From Phytoseiulus persimilis (lineage: Eukaryota > Arthropoda > Arachnida > Mesostigmata > Phytoseiidae), in the NCBI GenBank assembly GCA_037576195.1, contig CM075101.1, positions 1,116,001 to 1,180,000 on the forward strand: a stretch of DNA of 64,000 nt, written 5' to 3'. Positions 25,035 to 36,490 of this stretch are shown one piece after another. Each line of letters begins with the position of its first letter. Within the stretch, counting starts at the first letter, position 1. The position numbers and the translations under genes are program-made. The notes under the pieces are model-generated. The model saw only the letters and a list, made by a program, of their open reading frames with translations, had not been told where the DNA came from and ran no database searches.

Positions 25035-25418
25035 GACTGACTTTCCCTCTCGCGAAACCTCTGTTTATTCTCACAATGAGAACTCGAATTTTTGACAAGA
25101 TTCAGTGTGCGCTAATAACAACGCGCAGCTATATGGAAATCAGTTTCCCCTGGCATCCGTGACACGACGTGCATTTGAATCCATCGAATGACACTGGAGA
25201 CGACGCTTGGTTGATATCTTCTAGTGTATTGAAGATTTCCCGGGCCAAAACCTGGAAGATCCATTCACCGTCAATTTCGATGTTCGCTCAACACCGTATG
25301 CTCACACAAGTACTACGAGGAGCCTGAGAGTTTGGACAACAGCGGGCGGGCGTACAGAACCAAGTGATTCAGGCGAACTGGTTTGGATCGAATCATCATA
25401 ACCTAAGAGCCCAATGGC
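25035..25418. other. Convergent 3' ends of the kinase-like gene and GOLGA2
   Basis: 384 bp separate the kinase stop codon from the golgin stop codon on the other strand. A minus-strand AATAAA lies at 25068-25063. If used, the golgin transcript would end within about 30 bp of the kinase stop. No plus-strand AATAAA was seen for the kinase-like gene. Confidence 0.6.
25063..25068 (-). terminator. Candidate polyadenylation signal for GOLGA2
   Basis: TTTATT on the plus strand reads AATAAA on the minus strand, about 350 bases past the golgin stop codon. It is the first canonical hexamer I noticed downstream. Confidence 0.45.
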
Positions 25419-28400
25419 CTAGCGAGCGTCTGGTCTGCACTGGATGGCCTCCCCGAAGAGGCGACACTTGGTGCCGTTCGGATAGGTGTGAGCACTAGCT
25501 CTTTCGTTTTCTCCGGTCTCCAGTTCGATAGTCGGGAAGTGAAGACTGGCATTTGGCAGAATTTCACAAGTCTGCATTGCCTTCGCCTCTGCAGGCAGGC
25601 TCGGGAAAATCGAAGCGTTCAAGGTGATTCCTCCTTGATCAATGGAGTCCGTACTCTTCAAACATCATTGCATCGAATTATTCCCACATCGATCCCATGG
25701 AATCAATGGAAGGATCGATGAAGAAGACAGCTCGTTGGAACTCTAGTTCATTGAAGAGGCCCGGAAGAAACCACTACTGACCTCTTTATCGATCTCTGCC
25801 GACTTCTCTGCGTCACCGAACGCAGCAGACTGGGTTCCTGACAACGTTTCTGTGAACGATGCTGGTACTAGTCTTGCAACAAGCGCCTGGAGTTGAGCAA
25901 CTTTCTCCCGGAGTTCTTCCCTGAAACGAATAGAGGAAATCACAGTCGTACATGTTCATCGTTGCCTGACGACTCTTGTTTTCCCATTTTTAGTTCCCCA
26001 GACCCTCAAGTCCAGGACGCTTGCCCGAGCCTGCTTCTCTTGATACTTCCGCCCTGCTGAGGCCGGCTCTGAGCTCGTTGTCCTCTCCGTGAGCCTCCTG
26101 AAAACCCAACCCACCTGCTGGAAAGGCCCTTCATATTCGCACGAAACTCACCGATCGGCCAGCAACTGATTCATCTGCGTTTCTTTGTCCTGTTGTCGCC
26201 TACTCAGAGCCGCTCGCTGCTGCTGATAGAGTTGGACGTAGTCGGATATGGTGTCTGTTTCCATTTGTAGTTGAACCACCTGATGTTCCAGGAAGCTTTT
26301 CTGCTCTGGAAGACAGAAAGGAAAATTTGGTGAGTAAAAGTCGCGACTGCTGCCGGGGACCATGACAACCCCGCTGGTTGCGGTTCTTCGGGCGGAGTGC
26401 CCACGATAGGCGCCAGCTCAGAATGCCGCCTCAGCTCGATGTGAGAAGTGTGGCGAAACACGAACGGGACAAAATCAGAAAATCACGATAGACCAGCTTT
26501 CGCAAGGATTCTTCTGAGAATTCTCGGCGTGTAGAGCGGCTTCAAGCCGATAGTTATAACTGCCCGAATCACTCAAACACCAACCTTCCAATGACTCGAT
26601 TTTCTGAAGAGCTTCCCTGAATCTCGCGTGGAGCTCATTTGTTGAGACTGGAGTATGGTTTCCGGGTTCCCGCGCTGAAGTTTTGTGGAAATGTTAGCTG
26701 ATTGCTCGCGCACAACTCCGAGTCGAGGGCTGAGCTCTTTGGTTGGTGCTTTGCAGCATTTTGGACTCACATTTTGAAGTTGAATCCCTGCTCGAGGTAG
26801 AAAAGTCATCCGTGTCCACATCGGTGGCCGTCGCTGCTGAATTTTCCGGCGTCTGTTCGACGAACTCGTACTCAGAGATCGATACACTCGGCGAATCGTT
26901 CTGAACTTTAACTTCTCTGTTACCGCTCGAGGTCGAGCCGTCTGCGGGACGCGAGCTGAGAACAGACTGCAAGGAACATCAGAGCGGATAATATATTAGA
27001 CATCCGGCTCGGCTGACTCGAGGCTATCATTGGCGGCTGCCAACGGCTTGTCGATTCTCACGATTTTCGATTGAAGTTTCTCGATGATTTCCTGACACAT
27101 GGAATGCTGCTTTTCGAGATCCTCGTAACGCTCCGCCCACTGCGCGATCACTTGGGATTCACCAGGTTGAGGAGCCGGGACTCCGACAGCTGGCTCAAGG
27201 TTGGTTCGATGAAGCTCGTTTTCGAGCTGCTGCGCTCGGTGTCTCTCAGCGTCAAGCTGTTCTGTGAGATCCAGTTTTTCATTGCTCTGGAAATTCGATC
27301 GCTTAGCGCCCATCTGGAACCTTTCTCGACTTGCGGAGCCATTCATGGAATGCATGGTTTATGGTCTACGGTGTCCGGGCGGGATCTGAGTTTTTGGTCT
27401 CACCAGTCTTACAAACACGTCTTGAAGTTCCTCAAGCTGGCTCTTGAGCTCGCGATTCTGAACACAAGCTCGGCTGGAATCGAGCTTCGCTTTCTGGAGT
27501 TGCTCCGCAGCATTCGCCATCTGTGCCTGTGTGCTGGTCAGCTCTTCGTGATATTGCTCCGTCAACTGTTGGGCGGCTCCCAATTGCACTTGCATCCCGT
27601 GCTTCTCGGCTTCGAGTCGCTGTTTCTCGTTTTCGAGGTCACCGAAGAGCTCACACTGCGTTTCAATGGACATTTTCTGTGGAGCGCTGGGATTGGAGGG
27701 TGGGCCATCGATGAGCTTCGACGCCGCAGCGGGTACATTCGTCTGCAAGATGTTCTGGTTATCAACTAAGGACTCGGTCCGATCGCTGGAGCAGCGTGGT
27801 TAAGGCAGTCTGCAACACATGCCGCTGTTTATTGCCGCTGAGACGATCTCTGTCGCTTCGGCCCGCCAGCAAAGCTCCACTCCGAGGACATTTCCCACGG
27901 ATCGAGTCTTGTTCGGGCCGGAGCCGGTCAACCTCTTGTGCCGAACGGGCCCACCCGGGTCCCGTGCTCATCTACGTCAGATTAGACGGCCGTCTCCCGG
28001 GAGGCTAAACTGAAGTGATGGGAGACTGTGAGCTAATCATAATGGGAGAAGCAATCCTCACCATCTGTTGGAGTTGCTGGAAATCATGCGACAATTTGGC
28101 CACTCGATCTTGCAATCCCCTGTTGCTGGCTTCGAGATTCCGGGAAATGAGCTCCGCTGCGCTCTTCTCACTCATCAAGGTCCGGATCTCGTCACGCAGA
28201 GTTTCGAGCTGAGGAAGATCTTCACGTGAGAGGCTACCTCAAGCAGCAATATCCGTCAAGACTGCGTCCGGATAGCAGTCGGGCGGGCGCCTACCTCGTC
28301 GTTGTTTGCCGCTCTCGCCGTCGACGGGTTTTTGGCGCCTCCGGACAACTGTTGGATGTACGCTTGAGCCACGGAAAGCTCTTTCGACGTCGATTCCAGT

Positions 28401-29742
28401 GCTGCTCGGGTTTGCTCGTAAGCTCTGTGCATCTGTAAGAACTTCTCACCAGAATGCCTCTGCTGCTCGCTCAGATCCTCGATTTGCTTCTTGTACGCAG
28501 CCGCAAGGGCGCCATTTGCGCTAGCGGGGAGGAACACACATTGAGGTACTGGAATCGTTCTCCGACTCGTATTGCACTTAAAATGGAAGACGAGGAATGT
28601 GGAGTGTTCTCACCTCGAGTTTGACACGGAATCCTGCGCTCGTTCACACTCTGCTCTCAACGCCTCGATCTGACCTTCGGTGGTTGTAACTTTTCCCCTG
28701 AGAGTGCGAACCTCCGATTCATACACTTCGACCTCGTGTGTTTTGGCGTACAGTTGGTAGTCGAGTGATTCCAGAGCAGCCTTGAGACGCGATTTCTCTC
28801 CCACGAGCAGGTCTATGGTTCTATAAGCCTGCTTATACGATTCCTCCAGAGAGCTGATTTTCACTTGCATCGCGTGTCGTTGACTCTCCGCCGCAGCTGA
28901 TTCCCTGATGAGTTCTGAGCACTGACGCTGCAGATCCTCCGGAGTGGACGTTGACCGCGTTACAGCACCAGCCTGGATGCCCACTAAGAGTTCAAGCAGG
29001 GCTTGCAACTGCGCTGTGAACTCGAGAGTTCCGGCTGCGGCAGAAAGTGGAGAGCTTCCAGGCACGTTTCCAGCCCGATTGCATGCAATCGAAGCCATCG
29101 GCGCAGTGCCTGTCGAGCTCGGTGTTGCTGAAAAGAGTTTTCAACCTTGATGCGAGCTCATCAAAGGCTTTCTCGCTCATGGGACTGAATGATGAAACAA
29201 TGAGCTCCGATAACGAATACATACGACTAGCCACTGGGACCGGAGTGGTGATGGGTTCTCTGGAAGCTGCGGCTGACGACGCTGGACGTTGAATTGCCAC
29301 ATGCCCATTATCCGAGCCTTGCACCCGACGCCTTTGAAACTCCTCCAGCTTCGAAATGAATACGGTACACAACTTTAGACTCGCCAATCAATACAGCGGG
29401 ATATTGAGAAGAGATTCTGAGAGCTGACAAGGACTGGGGAACCATTCATGGTTGGTTGTACCAAGTATCCGACGGCGCTTCCTGTTCCATTGCCGTGAGA
29501 TCGAGCGGTTCCGTCAGAAACCAGCCGGTCATTTCCTCTTGGTCAAGAGCTACTGCTACGGGCGCGACGCCGCAAAGCGCCTTCAGCAAGCTGGTCTCAT
29601 CCCACTGTCTGAGCTGTCAGCTGATCCGGTTCCACACTGACGTTTCGGAATCACTGAGCAAGAGACAGTCGGCGACTGTCAAACGCACCTTTCGAAGACC
29701 TTCATTAATGTGCTGCTCGCGACCTTGATTAGAGGTGGCCAT
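25419..29742 (-). CDS. GOLGA2: Golgin subfamily A member 2 (GM130) homologue
   Basis: Minus-strand exons that join in phase: 29742-29689, 29348-29225, 29127-28614, 28520-28295, 28208-28062, 27742-27404, 27286-27062, 26966-26771, 26674-26585, 26305-26152, 25920-25782 and, less surely, 25571-25419, about 786 residues. The product is almost wholly coiled coil. GM130 landmarks are a basic N-terminus with KLEEFQRRR (vertebrate KKKLREYQQR, the p115-binding end), QNRELKSQLEELQ, and near the C-terminus METDTISDYVQLYQQQRAAL, the family signature (ETDTIGEYIALYQSQRAVL in human). GM130 tethers vesicles at the cis-Golgi with p115 and GRASP65. The last exon does not show the usual hydrophobic C-terminal end that binds GRASP65, so either it is mispredicted or the end has diverged. 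An extra exon in 27743-28061 cannot be excluded. Confidence 0.88.
27743..28061 (-). other. Intron 5 of GOLGA2, possible missed exon
   Basis: A 319-bp intron by my chain (donor GTGAGG, acceptor CTTGCAG). A frame at 27971-27762 is open on the minus strand after a potential acceptor, but no good donor follows it, so I left it out. Confidence 0.45.
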
Positions 29743-30644
29743 GCTGGCGATCTCCGACGATCGCCAACCCGTGCTACTTCGACACAACGAGCTGTCTGAT
29801 GACTGTAACACGCAACTGCTCCGATTCCGTCTTTCCCGCAGCGGCTGCCACTTTACAGTCACACATACGGAGCAGACGGGGACAGACGGTCCACGCCATC
29901 TGATCGTATGTAAACAGGCGGCGCACCAGGCGTGTCGGAGAGAGGCCACTCAAAAAAAAGCGCGCGCGGCTGGACGGTCCTGGCCTATGACTCGAGCTCC
30001 GCGCGGCTCAACCGATCCCTGCGGGAATCTCTCCAACGGGATTTGAGAGGAGCCCCCTCCTCCCACCTCAAGATCGCCATTTGATGTCGATCGTCCCGCC
30101 TTCGTACTTTGTCGTGCCTCTGCTGGTAAGCGTCAACGTACTTCCCTTACCCACGGCACGCTCCTCCGCGGCCACGGCCGCTGCCGATAGCTCTTTGAAG
30201 GTTCTCAAAGTCGATGCAGAGTTGAGTTTCGAAAACTCTGCAGCTAACAACGTCCGCATAGTAAGTGCAACATCATCGGTTTCAGAGAAGAGGAGCTTGG
30301 GCTCCTCCGAAATTTCTCGTCTTCGTTTGACACATCAACCGGATTCATCCGGGATGCGTGCACACCCTCTTCATTTTTTCGCGCTATCGCTATTCGGTCT
30401 ATCCTTCGCGCCATACGGGCGGAACATACTCCTGAGGAGTTGCAACCCGCCCACGAGAACATTCAAGGGTCAAGCCTGCTAAAAATACTATATCGGGAGC
30501 TGTCAGAACCGCGCTGAGCAATTCGTCGTGATTCTCGTGCTGAGTAATTGTGAGTCAATCATTTGTCCCCAGGTAAGGTTATCGTTCGCTCATCGCTACC
30601 GGCACTCCATCTCTGTCGTTCTTATCTCTGAATAGACAGCAGCC
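29743..30644. other. Divergent promoter region, GOLGA2 / SLC25A11
   Basis: The two start codons face away from each other across 902 bp, so both promoters must lie here. A strong plus-strand donor (GTAAGT) at 30262 and an acceptor (CTGAATAG) just before the SLC25A11 ATG would fit a 5' UTR intron of the carrier gene. That is inference from splice signals only. Confidence 0.5.
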
Positions 30645-32235
30645 ATGTCGTCTCAGGAGCAGCCGAAAACGATCCCGAAAGCTGTCAAATTCGCATTTGG
30701 TGGCGCGGCAGGGTAAGTTGGACTTCAGTGGGAGTAACTCATTGCCGCCGGTAGTACGGTGGGCAGGTCCTCGGCATGGAAAATCCATGACCGCGTTTAT
30801 TCGCCAAGAGTCGGCTCGCACGGAATCGGGAAATCCTACATTTTTTGAGTTCCGAACTCGCTGCCCGAAGTCGACAAGGTTGAAAATATCACCGGCTTCT
30901 GAGGTCCCAGGTTACATGCTCATAAGAGTAACCATAGTGCGCAGAGGAAGTTTTTCTCCCGAATGATCATCCCATATCGGAATCATCGGGAAGAGAATTA
31001 CGCTCACGGGATCCGCCGCTGTTTACACCATTGGATAGACTCGCCAAGGCAGTCGTTTAACGCTTTCTTCAAACTCACCCAGAATGGGAGCGACGCTTTT
31101 CGTGCAACCCCTGGATCTTATCAAGAATCGGATGCAGCTCAGTGGAGAAGGAGGCGGAGCGAAAGAACACAAGACTTCAGTGCATGCTTTCCGATCAATC
31201 CTCAAGAATGAAGGCGTCAGTGGACTGTATAGTGGCTTGAGCGCAGGACTGCTCCGACAGGCCTCGTACACGACTGTTCGTATGGGGGTCTACACTACAC
31301 TCTTCGAAATAGCATCCGGTGAGATTCCCATCTCAGAGCTTGGGGAACACGAGTAGAGCCCTCACTTTTAGGAATCATCCACCTAACAACTCATAGGATC
31401 CGTGAAGCCCAATCGAAAACTGATGAATAACGCTTGGAAGTGTGAACTCTTGGTGTGAGTTTGATGGGTCTCATTGACAAGCTTCGCGCTATTTAATCAG
31501 ATTTTTGTTCCTGCAGAAAACTCGACACCAAACTTTCTCACGAAAGCTGCCATCGGAATGTGCGCTGGAGCTGTTGGCGCGTTTGTCGGAACGCCGGCGG
31601 AAGTTTCATTAATCCGCATGACTTCGGACGGTCGGCTTCCAGCCGCAGAGAGGCGAGGCTACAAGAATGTTTTCGACGCGCTCGTGCGCATCTCCCGAGA
31701 AGAAGGAGTGTTGACACTTTGGAGAGGCTGCGTGCCGACGATAGGGAGAGCCATGGTTGTCAATGCGGCTCAGCTGGCCTCTTACTCGCAAGCTAAGCAA
31801 ATCTTGCTGGGCACCGGATATTTCAGAGATAACATCGGCTGCCACTTCGCAGCCTCAATGATCTCTGGTCTCATCACAACCGCCGCTTCAATGCCGGTCG
31901 ATATAGCCAAGACCCGAATCCAAAACATGAAAACGGTCAATGGCAAGCCCCAATACACCGGAGCCGTGGTGAGTTCTCTTTCCAGTGGCAGCCACCGGGG
32001 AAATCACAGAAGCATATTCAGTCGATATTAGCATTAGATGACCGGCGTTCCATTCCAGGATGTTCTCTCGAAAGTCATTAAAAGCGAGGGGATTCTCGCT
32101 TTATGGAAGGGATTCACGCCGTATTACGCTCGGCTCGGTCCGCACACCGTGTTGACTTTCATCTTCCTGGAGCAAATGAACAAAGCCTACTATACACATG
32201 TTCTCGGTCAGACGCAAACGAAGGCCACTATGTGA
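30645..32235 (+). CDS. SLC25A11: Mitochondrial 2-oxoglutarate/malate carrier
   Basis: Four exons join in phase: 30645-30712, 31083-31318, 31517-31968 and 32059-32235, giving 310 residues (human 314). The three mitochondrial-carrier repeats are complete, with signature motifs PLDLIK (32-37), PAEVSLIR (128-135) and PVDIAK (228-233). The blocks VGTPAEVSLIRMTSDGRLPA and ARLGPHTVLTFIFLEQMNKA are nearly identical to those of animal oxoglutarate carriers. The protein sits in the inner mitochondrial membrane and exchanges 2-oxoglutarate for malate in the malate-aspartate shuttle. In exon 4 the upstream AG at about 32036 was rejected in favour of the CATTCCAG acceptor, because that keeps the length of the third repeat. 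An AATAAA follows at 32636. Identification is secure. Confidence 0.97.
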
Positions 32236-32635
32236 TCAAACTCTGACGGGTTTCGAGCCGAGCGAGCTCGCGCTCAAATGAACGGCAATACTTGAGCAGT
32301 ACAAGATCCAGCGGAGGCCGGGAACATATCTTGCTGTTGCGGAGAAAATCCTGGATCGCTTTTCCAGTCGGACAGACCGGTATATCGTTTCTAGGAGTTG
32401 CCATCATGATTATATTTTTGCTGATTTTCGCTCATCGGTATTCCGGGTGGACAACATCAGCCGTACAATGCCAACTCCCATAAAGTCTTTCATCGAAGTC
32501 AATCGTTAGATGAGAATAGGGGATTTCCTCACTTTCATACTCGCTAGTCAGGTTCATAGTCAGAGATGAGTTAGACAGGAACTTTATTGTAAGCGCGAGC
32601 TCGTCTCGGAGCTCATCTTAAGAATCAATCAAGAT

Positions 32636-32641
32636 AATAAA
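32636..32641 (+). terminator. Polyadenylation signal, SLC25A11
   Basis: AATAAA about 400 bases after the stop codon, the first canonical hexamer downstream. Confidence 0.6.
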
Positions 32642-35389
32642 AACTTGACTCATGCATATCATCGTTGAGATCTTAGGTGCCGTGTCTTCGTATTCTCTCG
32701 TTGGATTCCAAAGGAGATCCGGGGTCACACTGTTTCGTTGAGCGCGTTGGCCGCATCCTTCGGAAGTTCCAGGTCGGGAGAGGGAGAAACACATTCAACG
32801 CCGAGGGGAGATTGATAGACCGAGAAGAGGCCCTCGGTGACTTTGTTGTTCGAACCAATCAGGCCTAATTTCTGATCAGGGATGAGATATTCCTTCTCGA
32901 TTCTCTGTCCTAGCTCAGTTCTTGACGATCTCGAACGGAACGCGGCTTCACTGATAGTTGCGTTCAGGTATAGAAGCTCTCTGAAAAAAAAGCCGGATCG
33001 TGGTTGTGGTTCGTTTGTTGCCTTCACTGAATCACGTGATGAACGTGGAGCTCACGGTTTCATCGGCATTGGGCAGTTTCGAACCCATAGTATTCCCTGA
33101 ATACTGACAAAAAATAAATCACTGCTATCAGAAGAGCTATCTACCCCACGAAGTGAAGAGCACCCGATTGACCTCCGTATTCAGCTCGTAAGAACGCCCC
33201 GTCCCACTATAATAGTGTGCGAGAGTTCTGGGAATGGATCATGGAATATGCCTCAGGGGACGTTCCAGAGCTTTGCCCGTGACAGGCAGAGTACAGAGCC
33301 TCGGACACTTCAAATTTCACAGCTAGGAAATTCATTTCCAATGTGTTTCTAGTACACGGCACTTCTACCCCAATTGTTGAGATCAGGATCGCCTTGGTGG
33401 CGATCCTCAAGCGTCTCAGTGATCTTTCATGCAGAGTCGCACCGGTGAGATCACTCAGTTCCGACGCTCGAGCAATACGCGGCAATTTCAATTGAATATC
33501 GTACATTAAGAAAACGCTGTATTGGAATTCCTCAATCCTAATCGCGAGAAATTTGACGAAATTGGTTCGCGATCTACAGTGTCTCCGTTCCCCAAGGTGG
33601 CACCTAAGCAGGCTGAACCTGAGCCGCAGCGTTACGAACCAGTATTCCTCGCCTCAACTCCTTGATCCGCGGCATTGCGACGCGTCGCGCCCTCACTGAT
33701 TATGCTCTGCGCGGGAACTCACCCGCTCTCCTGAGCTGTCTCATATCAGGCCGTAACTGACGACGATGATATACTCAAGGTGAAAGTCCAGTCTCGCCAC
33801 AGCGAGCGGAGGACCTACAAGAAGCTTCACCGAATACTCTCCAAGCTTGGAACGCAAGCGTACGGTGACACCGCTACGAATGCGCGAACCGCGCGGTTGA
33901 CCGCTGCTCTCATGTAGCATCTGTAATCTGATACTTGTTGATGAATAGTTACGGGAGCACTGGAAGGCCAGTGAAAGCAAAAATACGTCAGGGTGGTAGA
34001 TTCACAAAAAAGTGAACCATATTTGGCAGTTCGATGTTCTCCGTGCAGCCGGAGAACGAAGCTCAGCTGATTATGCGCAGCGGCTAGCAACACTAGCAAC
34101 CCTCTTCATTCAGTTCTGCTACGAGGATCTTCCGAGTACATAGACCTGCATTCCCGTGCAACATAAAACGGAAGTTCATATTTTTGAAACGATTGAGGCT
34201 AGACAACTACTTTTTCCCATGAGTGAAAGTGTCCTCCGCAACGAGCTTGTTTTCATCTCTTTTTCGATATCGTTCCCTTCGCCATGGTGCTCGATGTAAG
34301 GAAACGATATTGGTCATCAAGTCATCGCACTCTCCCGTCTGTTTCAAACCATTGCTTGAGAGACTCGTGGCGTCCCCGAAAAACTCCAAGTACAGATTTG
34401 AACTGTGAACTCTTCCGGGGACAAACGGGCGTCCGAGTTCCTCCTCCAAAGACTCTCAATCGAGATTCAAAGGAGCAACCGTGCGGCAGTTCGCGGGTCT
34501 CTTCCGACCGGGCCGGACCTACCTGGCATCGGTTAGCGGGTCCTCAACTTTCAGCTCCACACTGACTGCGAATTAGTGTGAATAAATTACAATCAAGTTT
34601 CCAGGAGACCTCCGAGTTTGAACCGAAACAGTTGAACGCAGACGGAAGAAACTCACGAAAAGAATTGAGCCTCACAGTGAGCTGAACAAAAACTCGCTCC
34701 AAGATTATGAATTCCCGTTCTCCATGAAACGGAGATACAAGTCTACTTCCAAGCCAAGTCAAGTCTTTCAGGGCTCTGCTGAAACTCCTCCACGGTCCGG
34801 GTCTTGGTCAGAATCTCAGTCGTCAGTGTTTGCTTGATGAGCACCGAATATAATCAAGATCAATATGCTTCGCGCATTTGTGTTGGATGTTGTTCGAGCT
34901 GGACGCAAGGACTCCCTGGCTGTCGCAGAATGATAATTGTCAGCTGTTTTCAGCTGTTACATGACTTCGCTCCTGCCGCTGAGAGCGCGTAACCCGTGGG
35001 GACTTCCGGCATCCGTGGCATCCATTCCCGACAGTGTGCGAGGAACCTTCGACAGTACCTGTTTTCCTCTCGTCGCTGCGGATCCTGAGCACCAGTGACA
35101 TATCGCATGATGAGTTCCACTGCTACCCAAACACCTCGCAGCTTAGGGTGTCGGCAACGGTTTTGCTTCTGAGAAACCTTTTCAGCCATCTCGATACATT
35201 TTGTTCCTCATGGAGGAGTAGAATAACCTTGATTCCGGGTTCCTGCGTGATTCCTCTACCGAGACAGAACTGCAGCGCTTAATCTAACTATTTCATGCCG
35301 AATATCTTTCCGAGTTGACTCATAGAAACCATCCGCTCTCGGCGCCGTCAATCCAAGAGATAATGAGAGACTCCTGTTGAGAGTTTCAT

Positions 35390-36490
35390 TTCGTTACATA
35401 ATTTTCAGTTTCCCTTCCGTCCGCACTCAGTTTCTTCTGTGAATCATACGGTCCGCCTTGTAAGCTGCTCAACGGAGAAAAATTTTGCACAATCGAAACT
35501 TCTGCGCTAGACGGTGTTCCATTCCTGAGACTGTCGGATGATTTACCGCGTAGATTAATGGAACCCAATGCCGATTCTTTCGAGCCCTGGCAATGCCGTT
35601 CCGATCGTCCATTGCGCTCTGCAAAATTCCTGCCTTCTTCTTGAAACCGATGACGAGACGATTGTATCGAGAGACCGCTGTGGGTGTTGATCGTCGTAAG
35701 TGAGCGGCTTGCAGAATCTGAATCCAGCTGCAGGAGCATATCGGGGAGATCCAACTCCGCGCAAATGTTGTCACCAGAGAATTCGGCTCTGGTTTCATGA
35801 TTTCTCGCATATTGGGGATGGGGTGTGAGACATCCTGCAGAGCACCATTAAGACCTTTGGAATACTCGACTTGGACTCTGATTTTGCCGTCTGCGTTCCG
35901 AGCCACGACGATCGGGCGAGCCCGAGCAGAAGACCCAACCGGAGAGAGAACTCCTTTGTCTAGCAGCCGATCCAACCCCTTGTTGTCCGCAATCCGGAAC
36001 GTTTCAGCGAGTGGTCGAGGGCGGAGGTGGACCGGAGTTGACGATTCCTTGAGTTTCAACTTGACGTGGATCTTCAAGCCCCGACCTAAGCCCTTTTCGA
36101 ATACGTTGGGGCCAAGTCCACCCCAGGCCTTCGCTGCGTTATCGTCGAGAACGAGGAGTTCAAGATGGGAGATTGAACGACACCCGAGCAGACCCACTTC
36201 CTAATCGCGGGGAGAGATAACTTTTTTTTTTTTGAAACACACACATGGGGTTGACGTTGAGGCGATTACTGCCATGAAGTAACCCAAGACTTTCAGATCT
36301 CCGCTGTCGACTGCAGTGCAAGCAGAATCCATTTGAAGAAGCTGTGCCGATCGATTTTGAGGGACCTGAGGTTTTGTCCAGGATCTCGACGAGGTCCCTC
36401 GTGCCCTATTGATCTGGAATGTCCGGAGCCAAACATGCTCGTTTGGCCCGATTGAGATCAGGATCAGTCGTGCTCGTAACTTGTCCACGG
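35390..36490 (-). mobile_element. Decayed Ty3/Gypsy-like pol fragment
   Basis: On the minus strand the frame at 36197-35469 contains the N-terminal part of an LTR-retrotransposon reverse transcriptase: LDKGVLSPVGSSARARPIVV, then DGKIRVQVEYSKGLN, matching the ...GVIxPVxxSxWASPIVVVxKxDGKIRxCxDYSxGLN block. The next RT blocks continue in another frame (35754-35386: LPDMLLQLDSDS and TTINTHSGL), and a following RYNRL is back in the first frame, so frameshifts interrupt it. The upstream frame (36488-36201) has a VDSGDLKVLGY segment that may be the protease/RT linker. A T12 run sits at 36222-36233. No LTRs or integrase were found. This is an inactive relic. Confidence 0.85.
36222..36233 (+). repeat. 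T12 homopolymer
   Basis: Twelve consecutive T inside the Gypsy relic. Read on the minus strand it is an A-run that interrupts the pol frame. Confidence 0.9.

Noticed and set aside
27071-27769. 232-codon plus-strand ORF antisense to GOLGA2
   Set aside because: It is the mirror of Leu/Glu/Gln-rich coiled-coil codons and spans two golgin exons and their intron. No ATG-to-stop gene structure or homology is seen.
29127-29163. GTTGAAAACTCTTTTCAG as an 18-bp intron in GOLGA2
   Set aside because: Too short to splice. A GTATGT donor at 29224 uses the same acceptor and restores phase.
30068-30259. 63-codon minus-strand ORF with ATG in the divergent promoter region
   Set aside because: It is plausible as a small protein, but no family is recognised, and the same stretch fits a 5' UTR exon of SLC25A11 ending at a strong plus-strand donor.
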